A stretch of DNA of 64,000 nucleotides from positions 27,525,501 to 27,589,500 of the forward strand of contig OY747705.1 in NCBI GenBank assembly GCA_963556495.2, given 5' to 3'. Positions within the stretch are counted from its first letter, which is position 1, and each line of letters starts with the position of its first letter. The position numbers were made by a program, and so were the translations under genes. The DNA comes from Valencia hispanica. Taxonomy: Eukaryota; Chordata; Actinopteri; Cyprinodontiformes; Valenciidae. Below, in pieces: positions 1 through 12,545 of the stretch. A model generated the notes under the pieces. The model ran no database searches and had not been told where the DNA came from. It worked only from the letters and a program-made list of their open reading frames with translations.

Positions 1-202
1 ACTCACAAGGTCTTCTAATTCTTTTCACATAACTTTTCATTCTAACTTTCCAGCTCTTTTCTTCAAATCATAACATTCCTCTTACTAACTCTGCCTTTCA
101 GTCTTCTCTTTAGTTTCATGTCCTTTCCCCCTCTTTTCCACCTGCCATCTCTGACTGGGACTGCATACTGATCCTATTGTTGTGTTTCTCTTCGTCTCTC
201 AG

Positions 203-344
203 GGGCAGCACTTCGGGGACCTGCTGATTGGATTAGAGCTTGGTATTCCCTCTGGGTGGATTTCAGAACACAGATGTGAATCACCACCAGCGTGGAAAGC
301 ACTGCAGTGATTCAAACCAAGACAACAATGCTGTCTGTCTGCAG
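203..344 (+). other. Candidate exon of unknown transcript
   Basis: The segment is bounded by a strong polypyrimidine tract with a CTCTCAG acceptor and a CTGCAG|GTAAAA donor on the plus strand. One frame stays open for about 35 codons (it begins GQHFGDLLIGLELG) and then stops inside the segment, so if real it would be a terminal coding or non-coding exon. The peptide is not recognised. The next gene expected on this side is lhx4 on the plus strand, but the peptide does not resemble a LIM-homeodomain protein. It may be a chance pair of splice-like signals. Confidence 0.3.
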
Positions 345-2960
345 GTAAAAATCACAACTTAAGATGTTGTGCATAAATTGTCCATCTCCCCTTCTGTTAT
401 GATATATTTAAACCAGAGTAGAGAAAAGTGACATAAAAATTTAAATTTTAAAACATAAATATAACTGGCATGAGAATTAGGCTAAAAATGTAAAATTATA
501 AAACAGGAAAAATATGTTCCTCATTCTTGTACACATCAAACAAAAGCAAAAACAGTGAGACAGTGGCAGAAACTTAAAAGCAAATGGGAGCTAAATCACA
601 TAAATACATAGTTTTAGTTAAAGTAAAAGGGATTACAATTCTTATGTGTTGCTTAAAAACACATTCCTCTCTTAGGTTTTCCATAAAAAAGAGAAATAAT
701 GAAGGACTACGTGCATATTTGAGGAAGACTATAATATATGTTGAGCATGGCAGTGCAAATCCAGCCTAAAGCCTTTTTGCATGCCTGTGAGGGTCATTCT
801 CAGCAAACCCTAATGCCCCTGGATTCAGGACGGAAGCTTGATGGAATCACAGGAAATTGGATTGTCTTCCATTTGCTTTGGAAGCAGACACTCCCCCTCC
901 AACCCCCTTACCTGCAGTCAACATCCCCCACCCCTCGCTCTCCTGTCTCCGGTGCACCCCTGTTCCCATCCCATTATGGAAGCATGTGGCACCAAACCTC
1001 TGCTTTTACATGTCATCCAAAGTTTCCCCTTGCAAAGCAGAAATGCCGGGGTTGATGTCAGCAGAGAGCTCAATAAAGTCCAATAGTGGCAGAGGGGACC
1101 CGGCTCTGAGTGGTAGTGTTTCGTCCTCATAGGCAGGGAGGGGGCGGCAGCAATATGCTTAGAAGCTGCATGGATCTATCAGTGTGATTACAGTTTTGCT
1201 GAATTCAGGTCCCACTAATCTATCATTTCTACCACACAAATGAAGTGAAGCAAGATGAATGTAAGGAAGAGAAAGTGAATTAGTGGGACATAAAAAGAAG
1301 TAATGCAGTTCTGTAAAAAAAAACACTGTAACTAGTCCAAAGTTTGAAAAAAAGTCAGTAGCAACGAGACCAAATAATCATTTTACCTTAAGGGAGCATT
1401 TTCTGACAGATAGTGCAAGAACAGCATTGTTCAAATAACTAACTCTGTAACTGTAACTCGGGCCAACAAATAAATGTTTTTTCAAGTCTGCTAAACTGTA
1501 TATTTGAAACACCAAGATGTGGGCAATCATGATTGTGTTTCAATACGTTTTGTTTATTTTCTGAACTTGTGGCATTAAATTAATAATACTCCATCACTAC
1601 TTTCTGTACACATCTAACATAGTAGTATATCATACAGAGTGTGATGTCTAACCCCGCTAAACCAGACTGCCAGGTATATTTTGGACATATGGTACAACTA
1701 CACAGAACTAGCGCAACAACTTAGAGACACCATATATAAATCACACATAGCTGTCACTGCTAAAATACTTATCTAAATGCTGTATAAAAACCTATGACAG
1801 AAAAACAATGTTGTTCCATCTCATTCTACAACATGCAAATGCTCTGTTTGGACTAATGAAGAAGAACTCATCTTGGCATGCCAAACGCTTGGGTTGGCTG
1901 CCATGGTAGGACAGTCTGAGCTATTTTCTGATCTATTCAGCTAATGATTATTGGACCACTTGAGGGAACTCTAGACCTAGTATGGATCAGTAACATTTTA
2001 ATCTTAGATGTTAATTTATTCATTAGGTAGATTTTACACGCCTTATCCGAATACACAAGTATTATACAAATGTGAAAAAATTTGATGTGATACAAAATGT
2101 ACTTAATTTTTTCAGGTCAAGAAATAATGGGATTTTTACAGATTTTTATGGCAAGACGAGAAAACGTGGGAAAATTGTGTAAAGATGTGTTTCAATACTA
2201 AACAGTATCTGAACTTTATGAGGAGTTAATGGATAATCTGCTAAATCTTACTCATATAGGTGTACAGACTTTATCTTTTGTCTATGCTTGCATAAAAATT
2301 TTTTTTTAATCCAAAGTTTAAAGGTACTACACAAGACATGCAAAGTTAGGAAAAATGGGTCACAAGAAACCTATATTACCAAATAAGATGCCTGAAATCA
2401 AAGGGTATTTTACAAGTATGGTATATGAAACGTTAACACAAACAATCCCTCTTTTAAATTCATTAGAAGCATTTTACACAGTGTGGCTTGTAATGGCTTT
2501 AAATAATAGCTAGGATCCCACAAATGGCAGTTATTTTAAAACTTATGTAGGAATTTTCTGCTTTTCTGGACATGTTTATTCCTTGTGAACACAACCAAAA
2601 AAATTAAGAAAAATGTTTGGATGCCCAATCATTCTAAGACGCATTCAAAGAACAGAAAAAGTGTTATTTTTAAATTGCATCAAAAATTTTTGTAGTAGAG
2701 TAAAAAATGATGATACATACAATTTACTGTCCGAAAATTGACATGCTGCTTAAATTGTTCAACATGCTGAAATTTATCATAAATGAACTGATTTAGAGAA
2801 TGAATCTTACAATTCAATAAACCTGTATCCTCTGTCATGAAGAAGTTTGCATTATGTCCAGAGATAAATGGCAAATATTCTATTGACAGAGTTAGTTGTT
2901 ATTTTTAAAACCAAACAAAAGTAAATTATACATATTCTTTCTAGGTGCTAACTACCAGGT
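345..2960. other. Gene-free AT-rich stretch
   Basis: No exon or recognisable transposon. The segment 740-1140 is less AT-rich and looks non-repetitive, but its open frames are not protein-like. The rest is AT-rich unique-looking DNA. Confidence 0.5.
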
Positions 2961-2984
2961 GTTACATGCCTAATTTACTAAAGT

Positions 2985-3330
2985 GTTTTTTCCTGTAGCT
3001 CTCTTTTCTTTGCTCATTTTTCTGCGTCGCAGTAAACTTTCTTTGAGCTTTTTTTCCTCTCTTCCCTTCCCGCCTCCTCCTTTTCTCCTCCTGCTGTCCC
3101 TGACAGCAACATTAAACAAGTAGGGAAAAATGAACAAGCAATTAAGATTTATGATCAATGCATGCAGCAGCTGCTGACTTTTATAATGACAGTGGTCGGG
3201 GGGAGGGAGGATGAATGTGTGTGCGGGGTGGATGAGGGGGAATCAATAGGCGACTGGGATCATTGGTATGCAGATTCCAGCAGATAGGGTTATGACGAGT
3301 AGGTGCCATTAATCAGAAAGCACAGATCGG
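2985..3330. promoter_or_regulatory. Possible conserved non-coding element
   Basis: Non-repetitive sequence with a pyrimidine-rich part, then homeobox-type ATTAA/TTAAT cores and E-box-like CAGCTG (near GCAGCAGCTGCTGA), then purine-rich DNA. The texture resembles deeply conserved intronic enhancers, but conservation cannot be tested here. Confidence 0.25.
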
Positions 3331-4130
3331 AATGGAAGAGATGATACTCCAACAGGGCATCACAAGTGAATCTAAGGCAGCGACTACAGAACCAAAATCA
3401 AAAATCAGACTTCATGCACATAAGAATACAGAAATCTAAACCAAATATACAATTTTGGTGTGTTGCATTCAGTTTTTTAATTTACTGACTTGTCAGATGA
3501 AGCTTTTACAGGAAACATTTAGTGCTCTTTATTTTGCTGTTTTATTTTTGTCAAAGTCTTAAAAAATTAAGTTGTTGTTTTCAATGGGGAAATAAAATTA
3601 TCGAGTTAACCTACAGTTAACCTTTATTGCAAAGTCAGATTCCCCCAGTTTTTTTATGTTTGCTTCTTACATTAAATGCATCAAGAAATTTTTATCTCCC
3701 TAAACTACCTTTAGCCCTATGTCGTCATCCCTGAAGCAAAGTTAGATTTAACAGACAAGTTTCAAGGCAATTTTTTATAAATATACATCCTTGCAATTAA
3801 TTTACGGATAACATGAAAGGATGCAGAATTACCAGAACAAGGGATACCCCGATTATGCTTTCTTTTTTCTTTTTTTTTACGTGTCCTCTCTGGCTGTGTG
3901 GCACTCAGAATTGGTTTCTGAGTACGAAGTACAAGCCCAACAGATTTACTTTCTCAAGCAAAGCATTACAGCTTTTGCTATAGTACTCTACTTGATATAT
4001 ATGTGTGAAAAATCTTTTTTTGAGATTGCTGTGGGTTTAATTACCTATAGTTATGGACACGGAAACGAAAAAAAAAACAAGAGAGAAGAAAGAAAGAAGA
4101 TGAAGAAGAGGGGCAGGAGAGGTAGGAGTG
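3331..4130. other. Gene-free stretch
   Basis: AT-rich DNA with homopolymer T runs. No exon, no clear repeat. The 105-residue open frame at 3821-4138 has no recognisable protein character. Confidence 0.5.
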
Positions 4131-4139
4131 TGAGTTGAT

Positions 4140-4940
4140 GATACAAGAGGAAGGGGAACAAAAACAACACAAGAAAAACAACCCAGTCCTCCACATCTGC
4201 AAGACGGCAGAAAGGTGGAAAAAAACAACCGAAAAAAAGAAGCAACATTGACAAAACAAACCAAATAATATGAACTAAGAACTACACATCCACAACACAC
4301 GAAAATGGGTATATAAATACAACAACAATGCCCCGGAAAAGCTCTTGAAACCAATTATTCAAGATCTATTGATGATCATCTCGGCCCAGGAATATATCTG
4401 TAGACACCGATGTTCCCACACCTATGTGTGTGTGTGAGCATGCTGGTGACACACGCCGCCGCCACCCCGGGACAGCCCCCACCACTGACACTCCAGCCCC
4501 CCCCACGCTACAGCAACAGCCACAGCGGACGGACGGGTACCCCAGGCCACGCCCAGCCAGCACCCGGACACAAGATCTACCAGCTCCCGGGCCCAGATCC
4601 CGCAGAGACCAGGCACCCAACCAAGGCCAGACAAACCCACCAATGAACTGACCAGGCACCCCACAGAACAGGCAGCGGAAAGCGCCAGGTCCTTCCCCCG
4701 CCGAGCCACCGAACGGCACCACCCAACAATCCAAAACTGGCACCCCCAAAAGAGGTGCCCCAATCAACACGAGGAAGACATCGGCCAGACACACCAGCCC
4801 ACCCAGGCCCGGCCAAGCACGCACCAGGGCCGAACTGGACTGCACCCGGGCCCCCAACCATTGAGAGCCTCCAAAGCACACGTGGGCAGGGGCATCAGTC
4901 ACTGGGAGGGAGTGACGGAGGGGATTATGCATTTTAAAGC
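4140..4940 (+). repeat. A-rich then C-rich strand-asymmetric block
   Basis: 4140-4340 is A-rich with few T. 4440-4900 is extremely C/A/G-rich and T-poor on the plus strand, with many CpG and CCC runs, unlike anything else in the window. It ends with GGGCAGGGGCATCAG near 4890 and meets an L2-type LINE soon after. The long open frames here (for example 4366-4977 on the minus strand) are composition artefacts. It may be the 5' region of a retroelement or a distinct repeat family. Confidence 0.45.
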
Positions 4941-4989
4941 TATCCGTAAAAAGGTCTCTGCTCAAACTCCTCGTCAAACTTCCGTTTTT

Positions 4990-6700
4990 TGGTGACTGTC
5001 TGCGATTTTACATCTGCTGCACCCTAGCTATCTTGATATCCTACCCACAGCTTTTCTAAAGAAAGTTCTTCCTATTATTGGGTCTGATCTTGTTCAAATA
5101 GTGAACTCATCACTGCTATAAGGTGTCTTCCCTCAGGCTTTAACAGCAGTTATTAAACCACTGCTAAAGAAGAAAAATCTGGACAACACGTTAATGCAGA
5201 ACTACAGGCCGATCTCTAATCTTCCATTCCTCAGTAAGATTATTGAAAAAGCTGTGATTCAGCAGTTAAATGGCTTCATAACAATGACAAACCGTTTTGA
5301 TGCTTTTCAGTCTGGTTTCCGCGCTCACCACAGCACTGAGACTGTCCTCGTCAAAGTATTCAATGACATCCGCATAAATACAGACTGTGGAAGAACCACA
5401 GTGCTGGTTCTGTTGGACCTCAGTGCAGCATTTGACACTGTTGATCATGATATTTTATTGGAACGACTGGAGAGCTGGGTCGGACTCTCTGGTACAGTAC
5501 TTGGCTGGTTCCAGTCTTACCTAAAGAACAGGGACTTCTATGTTTCAATAGGAAACTTTTCATCAGAACGAACAGAAATCACATGTGGGGTGCCCCAGGG
5601 CTCCATCCTGGGGCCCCTCTTATTTAATATCTACATGCTCCAACTAGGCAAGATTATAGCAACCATTAACATTAGCTACCATAACTACACGGATGACACT
5701 CAGCTCTACATTACAATGTCACCAGGTGACTCTGAACCCATTCAAACCCTAAATCAATGCATTGAGCAAATAAATGGATGGATGTGCCATAACTTTCTCC
5801 AGCTGAATAGAAACAAAACTGAAGTGATTATTTTTGGACCCAAGGAGGAACGATCAAGAGTCAGCACACAGCTTCAGTTAATACAGCTAGAAACTACTGA
5901 TCAGGCTCGAAACCTCAGACCTGAACCTCCAGGGTCACATAAAGGCAATAACAAGGTCAGCGTTCTATCACCTGAAGAACATCTCTAGGATTAAAGGACT
6001 GATTTTACAACACGACCTAGAAAAACTCATCCATGCGTTTATCTTTAGTCGGATTGATTACTGCAACAGCATCTTCACAGGTCTGCCTAAAAAGTCAATC
6101 AGACAGCTGCAGCTGATCCAGAACGCTGCCGCTCGCGTCCTCACTAGAACCAGGAAAGTAGAGCATATCACCCCAGTTCTAAAGTCCTTACACTGGCTCC
6201 CTGTAGCTCAGAGAATAGACTTCAAAATACTTTTACTAGTTTATAAATCATTACATGGCTTAGCACCAAAATATGTTGAAGACCTATAGTCACGGTACCA
6301 ACCACCAAGACCACTCAGGTCCACCAACTCTAGCCTACTAAACATCCCTAGACTCAGAACTAAACATGGAGAAGCAGCTTTCTGTTTTTATGCTCCCCTT
6401 ATCTGGAACAGACTTCCTGACGAGTGTAGAGCTGCTGAAACTCTGAACTGCTTTAAATTGAGACTAAAAACCCATCTGTTTAGAATTGCCTTCGAGTAAA
6501 TGCTTGATGTCATATGTATGAAATGTGTTCATGTTCTCTTGCTTTTTTTTATCTTTCTCTTGCTTTATTGTGTATCATGTGTAATGTGTATTTCTTTTAT
6601 GTGTTTTTAAAAAAAAAAATCACCAACTCATGTAAAGCACCTTGAATTACCCTGCTGTTGAAAGTGTACTATACAAAAAAAATTGCCTTGCCTTGCCTAG
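4990..6700 (+). mobile_element. L2-group LINE, 5'-truncated, with reverse transcriptase
   Basis: Non-LTR retrotransposon fragment. The main open part (5194-5988) shows [13 protein letters not shown] near its start, then [35 protein letters not shown] and the catalytic YTDD box. The frame is lost near 5900 by a small indel, and the C-terminal part (IDYCNSIFTGL, then WLPV, then KTHLF) continues in another frame to about 6490. The 3' UTR ends with the typical CTTGAATTACCCTG and AAAGTGTACTATACAAA followed by (TTGCC)n. One stop interrupts the part upstream of 5194. The endonuclease is missing. The 3' 400 bases are nearly identical to 63195-63608. Confidence 0.88.
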
Positions 6701-6899
6701 CCAGCTATGCAACCTCATTTTCAAACAACATGCATAACAGTGTCACAGGATTACCATATTTGTTTTGGTGGTCAAACCAGTGTGTTTTTCCTATCAATGC
6801 AAGGACTTTTTACCCTTTAAAATGGCTTTCACAACGAGAGAGAGACTGTATAGGGTGCTGCAGGCACAATATATGGCACTGATTTCATTAACCCTAATA

Positions 6900-9045
6900 G
6901 GTGTTGACCAATTAATAAAGTAGTGATCGTATCAAAAACAAAACATTTTCATTGGGACATCTCCATCCCTAAGCAGAATTTTTCCTGGAATAATTAAAAC
7001 ATGTTTACATGCCAACAATGCGTTTGTGAAAGCCAGTTTGATATATTGTTGGACATGAATTTGCCCTTTTTATTTGACTGCAGTTATCCTGCTGGTAAGT
7101 GTTTGAAAGGGCCCTCTCTTAAAAGGATCTGGGGCCAGCTGTAATCAGATTTAGGCATCTGTCTGTGTGCAGGGAGAGGTGAGTTTAACCATTCATTATG
7201 TGAGCACTGCCACCCACGGCCAGATTAGCCTGACACCAAACTCCCTGCCCTTCACATGTCCAGGAAGTGTCCTTCACTTGCCTGGAAGTTCGCCCTCCCC
7301 CCTCAGACCCAATGCGCTGGTAAGAAAGATAACTTCTACACATAAACCAATAATAATCTTTTGGATGTTTCGGATACTTTTAGTTTGTCTTTACCTGATA
7401 GAAATGCCCCCCCCCCTTTAAAAACCCCGTCAGTCTAGAAAAATAACACTTCATTTAAGTCAGATTCATTAAAAATATCCTGTACACATCATTCGATTTT
7501 GACGTTCTTGTCCCACCAAACAAAAGGAACAGCTTTTTCATCATATTTGTTTCTCGCTCTGTTTTCGTCATGCACATTTTCTCCCCCACATGTTTCTCTT
7601 CCCCCTCCATGTCACTGAGCTTATCCTCATGGGACACCTTAGCCTCCATTAAAGCCATCTAAAGAGGAGGATAGGGCTGAGGCTCAGAATTAACCTCACC
7701 AGAGGCCCCGTCTGTCCTCCTGCGGCTCATCGATGATGTTCAAAAAGAAATATATGAAATAAATAAATACATAAAAGAGTGTAATATGAAAATCAATGCC
7801 AGCGGTGGGGGCTGTGGCTGAGGCATTTGGAGTGAGGGACTCATAAAGCTGAGTACTGCAGGAGACTGATGGAAGGCAAAACACTTTGTTTATTCTCTCT
7901 CCTCTGCCCCGTCCCCTCCCCTGTCTGAATCCAGCTCGCACTCCCTCACTCTGCCCCCTTCTCTCTGTCTGAAACAGTCGAGGACAGCTTTAATGCTCCT
8001 GACAATTTATGTGGATGGTTAAGAACGATGGAAATCAAATAGTTGAGTGTAGGCAAGGCCCAGTGAGTGGCCAATAAGAAAGAAACAACAGCTGATGATG
8101 GCAAAGAGGACTGTTACCTGCTGGAATGGCTCTTTAGGCTGCACTATTACTGTCAAGTTGCTGGCTCTTTTCTGAGTGCTCATATTATAGATTCATAACT
8201 GTTTCTGTGTCTGATAGGCGCTTTTAACACAGCTTGGCAACAGCTTTTTCATTTCATCGAGTTGGACTAATGTGCAGCAAGTACTAAATATGAATCCCAT
8301 AAGAGCAGCTTACCGTGTCACTTATAAAATGTCAAAGGCGGTGTGAGGTGGATATTGTGCCTTTTGTGTGGTTGTATGAACTTTTACTGAGGTATGTTTC
8401 CATTACTACTTGCTCAGAAAGACTCATCTTAATCTTTTTCCGAGCAGAAGGTCCTGTAAAAGCAAAGTCGCAAGGAAACCAGATTTGGTTCTAAGCAGCA
8501 AAATTGCCCTTCTTGCATCAGCTAATCTTGTTGATCATATGTTCTGGAGAAACTGACAGGGACTAGGACTTGCTTGGCAGGACTGCAGGCAGTCTTTCAA
8601 AACAAAAACTGTTCTGCCATTGAATAGCAAAAAAGTATGGGGTGGATGATTTAGATTGAGTACAATATTTTAAATCAATGTCTTCTTAGCTATAAATCCA
8701 TCTTTTGAAGAGTTAGAGACTCAAGAACCCAAATATTAGTGTAAAAATAATCAGACAGACTTCTTCCCTACACAATTTACATTAAGCACTTACTAAATAT
8801 ATTACAATAGTTTACTTTAATAATTTTTTATGTAAATGTAAAGTTTAGTGATGCTCTCTTGGATCTGAAAGCAGAAAAGAATAGTTTGAAATGTAACAGT
8901 AGCTAAGTCACATTATTAGTTTTGAAACTTTGCAAATCTCATTAAATATGATCATGATTACCAAATTAGTCATTATTAAAATAAATGTTTTATCTCTGCA
9001 TACAACAAAAGTATAATAGTGTCAATCTCAATAAACATTGATAAA
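6900..9045. other. Gene-free stretch with possible conserved blocks
   Basis: No exon found. Segments around 7080-7330 and 7600-8000 are GC-balanced and non-repetitive, and could be conserved regulatory DNA of the lhx4/acbd6 neighbourhood. The remaining DNA is AT-rich. Confidence 0.35.
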
Positions 9046-9049
9046 TTTA

Positions 9050-9259
9050 CTTGGGATTTGGCAACTTAAAAGTCCTGGCTTTAAACCTTTTGAAAAGTAG
9101 CCAAAAGGCCCTGTTGATGTTTCCTTGCTTCAGCACACCTGATTTCAATTGACAGCTGGTTTGCTGAGCAGCAATCCTCTGAAGCAGGCGTGTTAAAGCA
9201 GGGAAACATCTAAAACATGCAGGGCAGTGTGCCTTAAGGACTAGGATTGGGAAACACTG
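9050..9259. mobile_element. hAT-like short element remnant
   Basis: The right end reads CCTTAAGGACTAGGATTGGGAAACACTG, a familiar terminal repeat of small fish hAT elements. The left end (TTGGGATTTGGCAACTTAAA) is a partial inverted match. The interior carries the CAGCACACCTGATTTCAATT motif also seen in the pair at 53974-54393. Non-coding. Confidence 0.5.
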
Positions 9260-9279
9260 CTCTACATATTGTTCCAATC

Positions 9280-10980
9280 AAATAATCAGTACATCTAGGA
9301 TTTTCAGTCCGATTTAGCTCAGATTTGCAGTTAAATCACTAGATGGTCAGATGATGGATGGAGTGATAGATGGATGGATTAATCAACAGATGGGAAGTTA
9401 GCTTTTATTACTTTGTCATAGAATCGCACATACTGAAAAAATATAATTATTTTTTCTCTATTATGACTTCATCCACCAGAAGACGGTGGTGGTGTATTTG
9501 TTCAGAAGCTCCCTCTTCTGTCTATTTATCTAATTTCTTCCATTTTCTCCACTTCAAGAATATTTTTTAAACTGCTAAATTTCAGGGGAGGAGACTCTTG
9601 GCATCGCCTGCTGCCTACCAGCCAGTGAGAGCATAAAATGTCTATAAAAATCCCTTCATATTAGCGTGTCCTCCCCTTTTCTTTGTGTTGGGATATCTGG
9701 TTCTGTTGTAGACTGGAGAGGTTCACACAAATCCAGCAAAACATAATAAGGGAGAGATGTGGATTTTTTTTCTAGTTTAGAACATAAAGTTTGATAAATT
9801 ATGTTTTATTTCTCTGATTTACTGCTTTACAATTACAACTGGCTGCAGAAAGCCTCTTTTAGGATCTTTCAGCAAGCATAGAGATGAATGTGCTGTACTT
9901 ATAAACAGTATCTGCTTACTCTGCATTTCAATGTGCAGGTATGGATTTTCTCTGCCTTTCTATGGATCCATCACATTATTGTGTATATATATTGGCATAT
10001 AAATATGCTATATAATGTATCAGGATTTTTAATGGTGATTTTATAGAGAAATTGCAAAGAGAAAACAGAGATTTAAACAGCAACTTAACGTTTTCAATAA
10101 CTTAAGAAAAAAGGCAAATTTGAGGATGGAGATTATGAAATACTTACCAAGGTTGCATTGATTCTGCTTTATTTTCCCCTTCCTTTTATTTTACTCTTTA
10201 TTTTGATTATCCTACATTTTAAGATGCTTTCAGCTGCTTAAGTTCCCACCTTCCTGCCTTTCCTCTGTTGATGACCCTTTATTTTTGAGAAGATGGGATG
10301 CACAATTACACACAAACACACATGCACACACGCACAATTATGACGAATCTTGCAGGATATTTGTTATGACTGGGCAGACTGAGCCATTAGTTATAGGAGG
10401 CAGTGCTGGGAAAGGGGAGGGATACAAATGTGTAATAATGCCTCTGCCGTGGAATTTCAATCAGCCACCTTGGTGTGTGTTGGCCGATTTTATCACACAA
10501 ACAGTTGACACCAGTGAAGAGGACACAGGTGAGAGAATTAGGTCATCTCTGTTAGCTAAGAGGACAGGCTGATCTTTACTTAAACAGCTCATCTGCAAAA
10601 CAGACACAAGATCTATGCAAAAAAGATTTTAAAAAACCCATGTCTTTTGGCTTTCTGCTTAAACATTGAAATGGAATTGAGTTAATACTGATCAACTTAC
10701 AACTTACCTGTTTCAGATCTGATCTGTTTGATTCAACTGAAATAATATGACTCAACACCTAAAATGACTTTTTAACAAATTAGAAGTGTTGGGTCCGATA
10801 AGGGGGGAGGTCTCGCTTGGTTGGACTGTAATCAGGCTTAAAGAAAGAGTGCTCAAGTTGCTTAGTTTTTGACAATATGCTGCGAAATGCCCAATGCTTT
10901 ATTCTGAATCCTCCAGTATAAGAAATTTTGCATTGTGAGTACCTTAGCAATATCATTTTTTTAAAACTTGGATCATTAGG
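9280..10980. other. Gene-free stretch
   Basis: AT-rich DNA with a short GATG/GATA-rich tract near 9355 and a CA-rich microsatellite at 10300-10336. Around 10270-10560 it is non-repetitive. No exon recognised. Confidence 0.45.
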
Positions 10981-10984
10981 AACT

Positions 10985-11195
10985 AACATAAAGATCCATC
11001 CATCCATTTTCTTCTGCATATCCGGGGTCGGGTCAGGGGGCAGCAGCTTAAGCAGAGAGACCCAGACTTCCCTCTCCCGACCAGCTTGGGCCAGCTCCTC
11101 AGGGGGAATCCCAAGGCGTTCCCAGCCCAGCCGAGAAACATAGTCCCTCCAATGTGTCCTGGGTCTTCCTCTGGGCCTCCTCCCGGTCAGACGTG
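10985..11195 (-). mobile_element. Rex3/RTE LINE 3' fragment
   Basis: On the minus strand it encodes RGRPRTHWRDYVSRLGWERL, then PPEELAQAGREREVW and a LLPPDPTPDM tail, the C-terminal end of RTE-clade (Rex3-like) reverse transcriptases. It is followed by the (ATGG)n-type 3' tail, seen as CCATCCATCC on the plus strand. Only about 200 bp remains. Confidence 0.85.
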
Positions 11196-11359
11196 CCCGT
11201 TTTATTTTTAGTTGCTGATTTGTTTTCAATAATTGCCTGGTTATGTTTGGGCAATACAACTAAGGATCTGGAATATCTGGAATGAATTTTAGATCTTTAA
11301 GTCCATCTCATGAAAAATGGGAGCAGAAACAAAGGTGTTGCGTTTATATTTTTGTTGAG

Positions 11360-11445
11360 TGTATGTATTATGGAATTGAAATGACTTCTAAAGTGCAATG
11401 AGATGACATCTGTTGCGAATTGGCGCTATATAAATAAATGATCAC
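11360..11445 (+). mobile_element. L2-type LINE 3' tail fragment
   Basis: Contains the conserved 3' end of a fish L2-group LINE (AAAGTGCAATGAGATGACAT and GGCGCTATATAAATAAA). A related, more diverged tail lies at 12025-12080. No coding part remains. Confidence 0.55.
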
Positions 11446-11899
11446 CTTTGTTTTGTGTAACTTCTCGTTTCTGAATGACAGTCTCTTGCTAAATTAAAAC
11501 ACTTCCATCAATTTGATAAGCAGAGTAACTAAATGGATTGTTGACTCTGAAAGTTGATTGTAAGCTATAGTGTCACAGTTAATACATCTCTACTTAATTT
11601 AAAGGTGTTTCTTTCCCTATATAAAGTACTCCAGGCTCAGTACTTAGCCTGGTTGCATCCTGGGCAAATCCATTTATGGAGAAACTGCCATTAATTAACT
11701 ATGTGTAGTGTCTGTTTTCCTGACCCTTGGAAAGTACCTCTAACTCAGTGCGTTTCTTTTTAGCTTTACTTTTTAAGTCCTTCCAACCAACCTCTAACGA
11801 ATCAAGGCAGATAGCATCTCATGCTTCTTTAGATTTTTTTTTTACCCAAATCGATACCATAAAATGATTGACAGAGTTTTACTGTTTTACAATTTAGAT

Positions 11900-12085
11900 T
11901 GAATTGGACTCTATGAAACTAGACCAGAATCTGACTATAGGACCGAATTGCCCTGAAATGAACTGGACTGAACTTGGACCGATTTCCATTCTATTTAACT
12001 GGATAGGAGTTTGACCTGTTTGTTTTGTAAAGTGCCTTAAAATGAGATTTGTTGTGAATTGGTGTTAAATGAATAGACTGAATTG
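11900..12085 (+). mobile_element. Diverged L2-type LINE 3' tail
   Basis: Ends with AAAGTGCCTTAAAATGAG and GTGAATTGGTGTTAAATGAA, a mutated version of the L2-type 3' tail seen at 26815-26875. Upstream GACTG/GAAC-rich sequence is low complexity. Confidence 0.45.
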
Positions 12086-12294
12086 CTATGAATTAGTAGA
12101 TTCAGGACAACAGCAAATAAGGGAATTTTATAGGAAGGACCAAAACGTATTGATATATGCAGCTTTTAAAAATGCAATGATTAAAGTCTTGAAAGACCCA
12201 TTTGACACACATTCAAACAATTAAACTGTCCACATTTCTGTAGAGGGTTCAAGTGTAAACTCTGTGCATGAGATTTGTTGTGTATTCTCCAGCC

Positions 12295-12545
12295 ACCAAC
12301 TAAGGGCCACCCAGTCAGATATTTATTACTATTGATCTAGCTGGTCCTGGCTGGAGACTTTTGTTCGTTCGGCTTGAGGCTCTGACCTCAATTAAGTTAT
12401 GAATTTCTATCTGATAGACTGAGAGTGCTTGGGGCCTGCCGTGGCCGAGCCACCACGCTGGATTAATTAGAATTAGCGGTGCTGTGAGTCGCTCTCCCCT
12501 CCTCATGGATCATGTTGTTTTAATACAAAGCAGGGGCAAAGGCAG
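12295..12545. promoter_or_regulatory. Candidate conserved non-coding element
   Basis: About 250 bp of non-repetitive, balanced-composition DNA with homeodomain-type cores (GGATTAATTAGAATTAG near 12460, CAATTAAGTTATG near 12390), a GATCTAGCTGG stretch and no open frame. Such texture is typical of deeply conserved enhancers near developmental genes, and lhx4 is the expected neighbour. Conservation is not tested. Confidence 0.35.

Noticed and set aside
738..1132. Several overlapping open frames on both strands
   Set aside because: Overlapping frames of similar length, no family resemblance, no splice context; likely chance in a GC-richer patch.
4366..4977. 203-residue minus-strand open frame
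   Set aside because: It lies wholly in the C-rich block, other frames on both strands are also open there, and the peptide is Gly/Val/Trp/Leu-rich with no domain. Composition artefact.
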